NCBI GenBank assembly: GCA_914767715.1
Contig: OU612074.1
Span: 21,128,062 to 21,192,061, forward strand
DNA length: 64,000 bases
Direction of reading: 5' to 3'
Source: Membranipora membranacea
Taxonomy: Eukaryota > Bryozoa > Gymnolaemata > Cheilostomatida > Membraniporidae
The notes below the pieces were generated by a model that was given only the letters and a program-made list of their open reading frames with translations, did not search any database and had not been told where the DNA came from. Position 1 is the stretch's first letter. Each line of letters starts with the position of its first letter. Position numbers and translations under genes: made by a program. Of the stretch, positions 58,645-64,000 are shown piece after piece.

Positions 58645-59757
58645 ATGCAGCAACTCTCCGAGTCTGTTCTTGCCTCAGCTATTTGGCACAGCTTTGTAGT
58701 TTTGGCAAATGCTCTTCATGTTGGCCTGCTGCTTAAAATGCGAAAACTTAGACAAACACCTAATGGGAAGATTCTAGTGGCTATGGCTTTATCTGACATA
58801 TACTGGAGTATGCTGGTCATTGTTGGTGAGACTAAACTGCAAAAACATGAGGCCTTTTCAGAAGGAACCAAAGCTCTGATTATGTCTTTGGTGTCGATAT
58901 GTAAGCGCAGTGGTATACAAATGCGATATTATACCACAGCTTGTGGCTGCTTCGAGCGTTACATGGCGTTGTGCCATCCATTCAAGCATCGAGTCAATTC
59001 TGTTGTGACAAACATGGGAAAGTTCATGCTGCTTCTGTTTGTCCTTCTACATATCAAGAATGCAAGTCTCAACTTTTCAAAGGAGATTGTTTCAGGGTTA
59101 CAGAAATTATCTGTATCAGAAACTGTGGAAACAACAATACAGCAAACAGGAAGCTTGATGGAGAATGTCACCCATCAGGCAGATACAACTTTGCAAAGCA
59201 ATTCCCAAAACAATTCAAAAGCTGCGAATGCTAAGCAGAGGAGCGGAATAGGAACCTCCAAAGCAGGAAAGGAGCAGCAAAGTAGAGGAGTTGGTACAGG
59301 AACAGAAGGAACCGTACGAAACATCACATCAGATTTCAATGATTCAGGCGAAGGTAATATAAATAGAAAACTAAAACATGAGACAACTTTGGTTGAACAA
59401 ATCTTTACAGACTATGGAATATCCTCACTACCTGCTCTTACAGTAATGCTCATAACTATGCCTCTCACGATAAGAGAGCTCATAGCGATGAGGAGGGCTG
59501 CAGGATCGATAGGTCAACAGAGGGATCGAGGCTTAGTTCTAGCTGTACTATACATACTGATCATTACCGCTGTCTCAATATTATGTCTTGTTCCTCTGTA
59601 CATTGTAAGGAACATCAAAACATTGCCAAGGGCAGCAAGAATGCCATTAAGGTACATTAATGATGGCTATGGGGTGCTGAATGTTATAATTTATGGCATA
59701 ATGAACAAAAAGTACAGACAGACACTAAAGTCTGGTTTCAAAATATGTCAGCGCTGA
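58645..59757 (+). CDS. Divergent class A (rhodopsin-like) GPCR, single exon, 370 aa
   Basis: Seven hydrophobic segments: about 8-30, 43-62, 76-107, 124-141, 255-277, 296-321 and 336-352. Family marks: AMALSD with Asp51 at the 2.50 site; ERY at 104-106 (D/ERY) ending TM3, followed by MALCHPF; CLVP at 314-317 in place of CWxP; LNVIIY at 345-350 in place of NPxxY; basic tail KKYRQTL. Unusual: the TM4-TM5 loop is about 115 residues (142-256), Ser/Thr/Asn-rich with about five N-glycosylation sequons; TM3 carries charged residues (KR at 87-88, R94); and no cysteine sits at the 3.25 position. The N-terminus is very short. It would signal through G proteins at the plasma membrane if functional; the ligand cannot be inferred. 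ATG at 58645 is the first in frame. Confidence 0.85.
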   Translation: MQQLSESVLASAIWHSFVVLANALHVGLLLKMRKLRQTPNGKILVAMALSDIYWSMLVIVGETKLQKHEAFSEGTKALIMSLVSICKRSGIQMRYYTTACGCFERYMALCHPFKHRVNSVVTNMGKFMLLLFVLLHIKNASLNFSKEIVSGLQKLSVSETVETTIQQTGSLMENVTHQADTTLQSNSQNNSKAANAKQRSGIGTSKAGKEQQSRGVGTGTEGTVRNITSDFNDSGEGNINRKLKHETTLVEQIFTDYGISSLPALTVMLITMPLTIRELIAMRRAAGSIGQQRDRGLVLAVLYILIITAVSILCLVPLYIVRNIKTLPRAARMPLRYINDGYGVLNVIIYGIMNKKYRQTLKSGFKICQR

Positions 59758-61240
59758 TTTCAAAATGAGCAAAATGACCAAAATTGTTAAAATATTTTCT
59801 AAATGACCCTTCCTCTCTTTTCTGTCAAAGTATTTTTTCGACATTATTGACGACAATCTTCATCATTAAATTGATGTCTTCGAAATGTGCCTGAGGAAGC
59901 AACACAAAAGAAAAGAAAAATGGAAGCAATAGACCGTTCGGCTGAATGCATAGAAATAATTATAGACATGAAATAGATAAATGTGTGTTGTTTGAATGTC
60001 TTCAAATTGTTTGAAGACCTGATTTGTTGTTTATTGAATTTTTGTTATTCAATCATGAAATAGTTTATTGAATTTATTGTTTACTGACGTGTTGATTATT
60101 ATATTGAATGATATAAATTCTGTTAGCAAAATAATCATAGACAGTATAATATAATTTGCAATATTTAATTTGAACAGTTTAGTTTGTTTTTGTAATATAT
60201 GCACACACACATGGTAGCCATGCTGCAAATCTGCTGTGAACTTTCCTCTTATCAATCCTAATTTACTCTCTCGATATCATGTGAAATGTACCCGTGTTAT
60301 GTTAAAATTGTTTCAGTTATATTAATATAAAGTACAAAATAGAAACACTAATGGACTAACATCACATTCAAATGCCTACTACTAATGTGCAAATACCATG
60401 TCATACAGGGAAAAGTATATGTAGTAGTACTCCCATGTCCTAATAATCACTCCCTGCAAATACTCAAAGGGATTGCTGGTTACCTTTTACCTAAGTTTTC
60501 TTATTACCATCGAATAAGAGTTTGAATAATAATGATGAGAATGTAAAATCATGTTTTTGAACACCTAAATTAAATTGCTTCGTTAAATTTTTATTCAATA
60601 CAGATGAAATCTTTGAATTGATTTTCTTTCAATTCTTTCAGGGTAGTAACATAAATGCATCACATCACTGTGTTATACAATGGCGTTGGTTAAAAAGCTC
60701 TGTCAGATCTGCTGTTAAAAACTGTTGATCTCAATGCAATGATTGTCATTTACAAATCCCATTAACCAAGAAATGATGGGATTTAAATGGACAGAGAAGT
60801 AAATCAGCACACCTCAACATGCAGAAACTCAGATATGAGGGTGTTGGGAAAGGCTGAAGTTGTAAAGTTTTAACACAAACGATCAGAGTTTTGAAGACTA
60901 TTGGTCTGGTCAGAACTTACCGACATGACTTGAAATGACACCGCTCCTCTTAGGTAGTAGACAGGTGGATATTGATTCATTAACCTAGTCAGATATACAG
61001 CTTAACAACCTAGATATATGACTGTATGCTTGATTTTGCTCATGAGTCTCAGATCAATCTTGAACGGTAACTGTTGCAAGAATTAAATTATGTCAGTGAT
61101 GTGTTTTTGAAATTTACCAAGAAAAGGTATGACCATCAGGCGTGTGTTAAAAAATGTGACAACAACATTGTCAGCATCGGTTGTGTCACAGTTGGATTTT
61201 TTATCGATTCTGATGATGTTTAAATATTCTTAGATGATGT
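59758..61240. other. Noncoding stretch after the GPCR
   Basis: AT-rich with a short CA run near 60201-60212. No gene seen. Confidence 0.5.
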
Positions 61241-61534
61241 GTGCAATTTTGTTTGAAGCCTTGTGAACTCCTACCTCTTCCTAAGCTTGTTTGTTATTTC
61301 ACTTCACTTTTTGCGCATAAGATAAACAATTTTTTAACACCTCCATTTATATATAGAGGATTTAAAAACACTACCAAGTTCAATTTTCGTGATAAACATT
61401 TACTTTTATATCATACAGACAATCTAAGATACAAAGTTTCTGCTACATACAATTCTTTACCGTTACATTTGAGATCTAAAGAGAAGTTCAGTTCATTCAA
61501 AACTTTACTTTTCAACCATATATTATCGAATTGA
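61241..61534 (+). mobile_element. LINE 3'-terminal ORF2 fragment
   Basis: Translation ends in YKVSATYNSLPLHLRSKEKFSSFKTLLFNHIL, preceded by FNFRDKHLLLYHTDNLR. This is the conserved C-terminus after the RT domain of CR1/Jockey-like LINEs (xxWNxLPxxIRxxxSxxxFKxxL). The rest of the element is absent, consistent with a short 5'-truncated insertion. The sequence is open and reaches its own stop at about 61534. Confidence 0.7.
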
Positions 61535-63860
61535 CCAACATCATTGATGATATTATTTCCCTTCTGTTTCTCTTTTTTTGTTATAAAAAAAATTGTTTTC
61601 TGGCACTGAGTGCAAAACATTTCGAATGAGATGACTTTTGATGCCAATAAAAAGTATATATATTTAGGCTGCTCTGTTTGTGAGCTTATTTTAACATACC
61701 ATCAGATGATCACACATTCATATTAGTTTTAGACGAGGCTTAGAACAATAAGTATTTCCTTTAGAGGATCTAGAAGTACCTCAAGTACCGATCCAAGGAA
61801 ATTGTAATTTCTTTACTTGTGAAGAACTCATTATAATGACTGATACATAAGATCAGCATTAATTGCCTACAATGCGTTACATTGACTGGCAACAAAATAT
61901 CAGCGTTAAATAATTTTACAACGCATTTCAAAGACTGTAAGCAAGATCAGCATTGATTACTTACAATGCATTACAAAACTGATACTCCGGATCATTATTA
62001 ATTGTCCAGAAAATAATACCACGTACAATACTCCATATAGCTATATTTCAATACAATAACGGCTGGTTAGGCGACTTACAGCTTGAAAATCACAAGATCA
62101 TGATTTTCGCCATTTCGTCAAAATTGCCAGGGTTTCACGTAACATAGATAGGCGTTTGAATTGAAACATCCCATGGCTTTTAGTTTTTCGGCAGTTACTC
62201 CCCGTTTTGAATACCAGGAAGCTCCGCCCCGGCAGAAGGAATGTAGAGTGAGTTTGGATTCTCCTCCACAATGAGCTTCACAGCGTTGCAGGTTCATTTA
62301 TATTTAACAAATCTGATTTCTGCAAAATCATCACCAGCATTACATATAACCTATTCACACAACATTTTCAGGACTCGATTATGCCTATTCCTGTATCGAT
62401 CCAGGCTCAATGGACAATTCACCAATATATGTCGAATTTTGTCCTTGTGATAAAGTCATATGACCTGCACAGTATCAACAAATCTAACATATCAAAAAAT
62501 ATGCTTGACCACTTTTAACTGATTATATTTCTCAGTAAGTTATTCACTTTCACTTTCGACACTTGTCAGTGTGTAATAGAGACATTGATGGATATAACAT
62601 TAACATATGAAAGCGGAGGAGCAATTAACTTAACTAGATCTCAATGGTACAGCCTATCATCATTATGACCACACACACATAAGTTGTGTTTTTTCCTGCT
62701 ACATATGTTGCTATAAACTACATTTCATTATCACAATTGGCTGATCCTAAATTAAACCGATTGTGACTGAAATCAGAGGTTTCTGGATGCCAATTATTGA
62801 TTTGCAATAAAAAGCATGCTACTATTCACTATAAGATTCTTAATTTGCCAGATTTTCATTTATATATATATACATCCAGGGTACAATAATTTTTAATGCC
62901 ACGTGTGAAGAGTGCTTTCTAAGTAATTAAATTTGAACAAAATAAATGAATAGAATGTACAAGCTGCCTAGACTGGGACTCTTACACGACTTCATTAACA
63001 AAACAAAACATTGAGCTCAAAGTTTCAACTGATGTGTAGTGAGACTTTGGTTGAAATATTGTGGGAATCCGGGTTACAGAGTCACCACATTAACTCTCCA
63101 TTGTACTACTGAGATCTGTGGTCATGAACTTGGTTAGATAATTCTCACTAGGTGACACTGCTTTTGCACAATTCTCTAGACACAATCTCGTTTAATTCAA
63201 GCACAAAATTCCGACTCAAGGGCATGTATTTCAATTGTTATCACATTAATTCTAAGTCATTTAAATCAAACGTAATTCAACTTAACAATGCATGTCTTCT
63301 TTTAAAAATTGTATTTTCTATTCAATGATACCATGCATGCTCAATTTAATGCTCCTAGTTCTCATGGTTGAGTTTGCTTTCATTTAACTTATTTGGTCGA
63401 TAATAATTATAATCCATCCATATTTTGAAGTGTGTTATGATCAAATGATAAAACAAATTCTTATTTTCTGAGAGAAATCAACTATAATACAGTAAAAAAA
63501 AAATATAAATTTTCATGCTTCCTTCAAAAACTGACCTGCCTGCCAAAAGAAGGTACAAACAAAGAGAGCCTGCTGACCAGAAGGTCGCCCAGCAGAAGGT
63601 TGCATTTCAATTGACAACAATGTTCTTAAATAGAATACTTCCAGACACACTAAAAAACTGCTGACGTACATAGGCAAGAAACAACAATTAAAACTATTTG
63701 CAATTACCGCCGAAAAGAGGATTGATCCGCCGCAAGAGTGGGTTGGTGTAAGTCAACCGATGGTAATATATATACTGATTATGCATTGTCTCTGTTGGCG
63801 CCACATTCACTGCGTTGTCACGGTTGTGGCGTTAGGATGATACCGGTATTTAGATTAGAA
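61535..63860. other. No gene seen in this stretch
   Basis: AT-rich, with a short TA dinucleotide run near 62862-62873. No ORF, RNA gene or recognisable transposon was supported. Confidence 0.5.
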
Positions 63861-63866
63861 CTTGGA

Positions 63867-63874
63867 TATAAATA
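63867..63874 (+). promoter_or_regulatory. TATA box before the right-edge gene
   Basis: TATAAATA followed by AGCTGCG, 36 bases before the ATG at 63910. This spacing puts transcription start near 63895 with a very short 5' UTR. Confidence 0.6.
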
Positions 63875-63909
63875 AGCTGCGTGTCCTCGACTCGAGGTTG
63901 AGTGTACTG

Positions 63910-64000
63910 ATGATGGTATGCTGGGTTAGATATTGGATATTGTTATTGTGTCTCACGTTGGTATCCTGCTGTAGATGTGACATCTGCAAGCCCACCCCCC
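63910..64000 (+). CDS. First exon of a secreted protein, cut by window end
   Basis: Two adjacent ATG codons open a frame whose first ~22 residues are a classic signal peptide (hydrophobic WILLLCLTLVSCC core after a short basic start). The frame then runs CDICKPTP into the window end, so the mature protein starts cysteine-rich. The frame stays open for all 30 visible codons. Family unknown. Confidence 0.55.
   Translation, partial: MMVCWVRYWILLLCLTLVSCCRCDICKPTP

Overview
This looks like nuclear DNA of an invertebrate animal, probably marine. It is AT-rich, its genes are split by short to medium GT-AG introns, and most of its length is transposon and repeat sequence. Protein families point to Metazoa (DEG/ENaC channel, rhodopsin-like GPCR, extracellular arylsulfatase), but phylum cannot be fixed from the sequence alone.

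Layout. 0-6 kb: a decayed CR1/Jockey-like LINE running off the left edge, a diverged local repeat, and a hAT transposon with an 8-bp target duplication. 6.8-12.1 kb: an arylsulfatase B-like gene whose ten exons can be spliced in frame to about 549 residues. 12.6-15.6 kb: a partial tandem copy that starts inside exon 4, lacks the catalytic cysteine and is broken. 17-27 kb: a DEG/ENaC channel gene with recognisable TM1, cysteine-rich ectodomain and TM2 exons, but with one apparent frameshift and some exons not located. 24.3-24.8 kb: a long-arm foldback element with a tRNA-like core.

28.7-33.8 kb: a young, full-length Ty3/gypsy LTR retrotransposon (minus strand, single gag-pol ORF, 216-bp LTRs differing at one base, tRNA-Ser-type primer site). 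34.2-36.8 kb: exons of a MULE-transposase-derived (ZSWIM-like) gene invaded by an RTE-type LINE. 38.6-39.7 kb: a compact three-exon minus-strand gene with TATA box, signal peptide and four cysteines, coding for a 95-residue secreted protein of no recognised family. 40-57 kb: repeat-dominated, with a near-perfect 213-bp palindrome, nested inverted and direct repeats, tRNA- and U2-snRNA-derived SINEs, a nonautonomous hAT and a diverged segmental tandem duplication. 58.6-59.8 kb: a single-exon divergent class A GPCR with an unusually long second extracellular loop. The right edge holds a TATA-driven first exon with a signal peptide, cut by the window end.

The genes do not form an operon or an evident pathway. 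The main stories are gene duplication and decay (sulfatase), repeated transposon insertion, and two secreted-protein genes that simple ORF scans miss. All splice calls are by eye and need transcript support.
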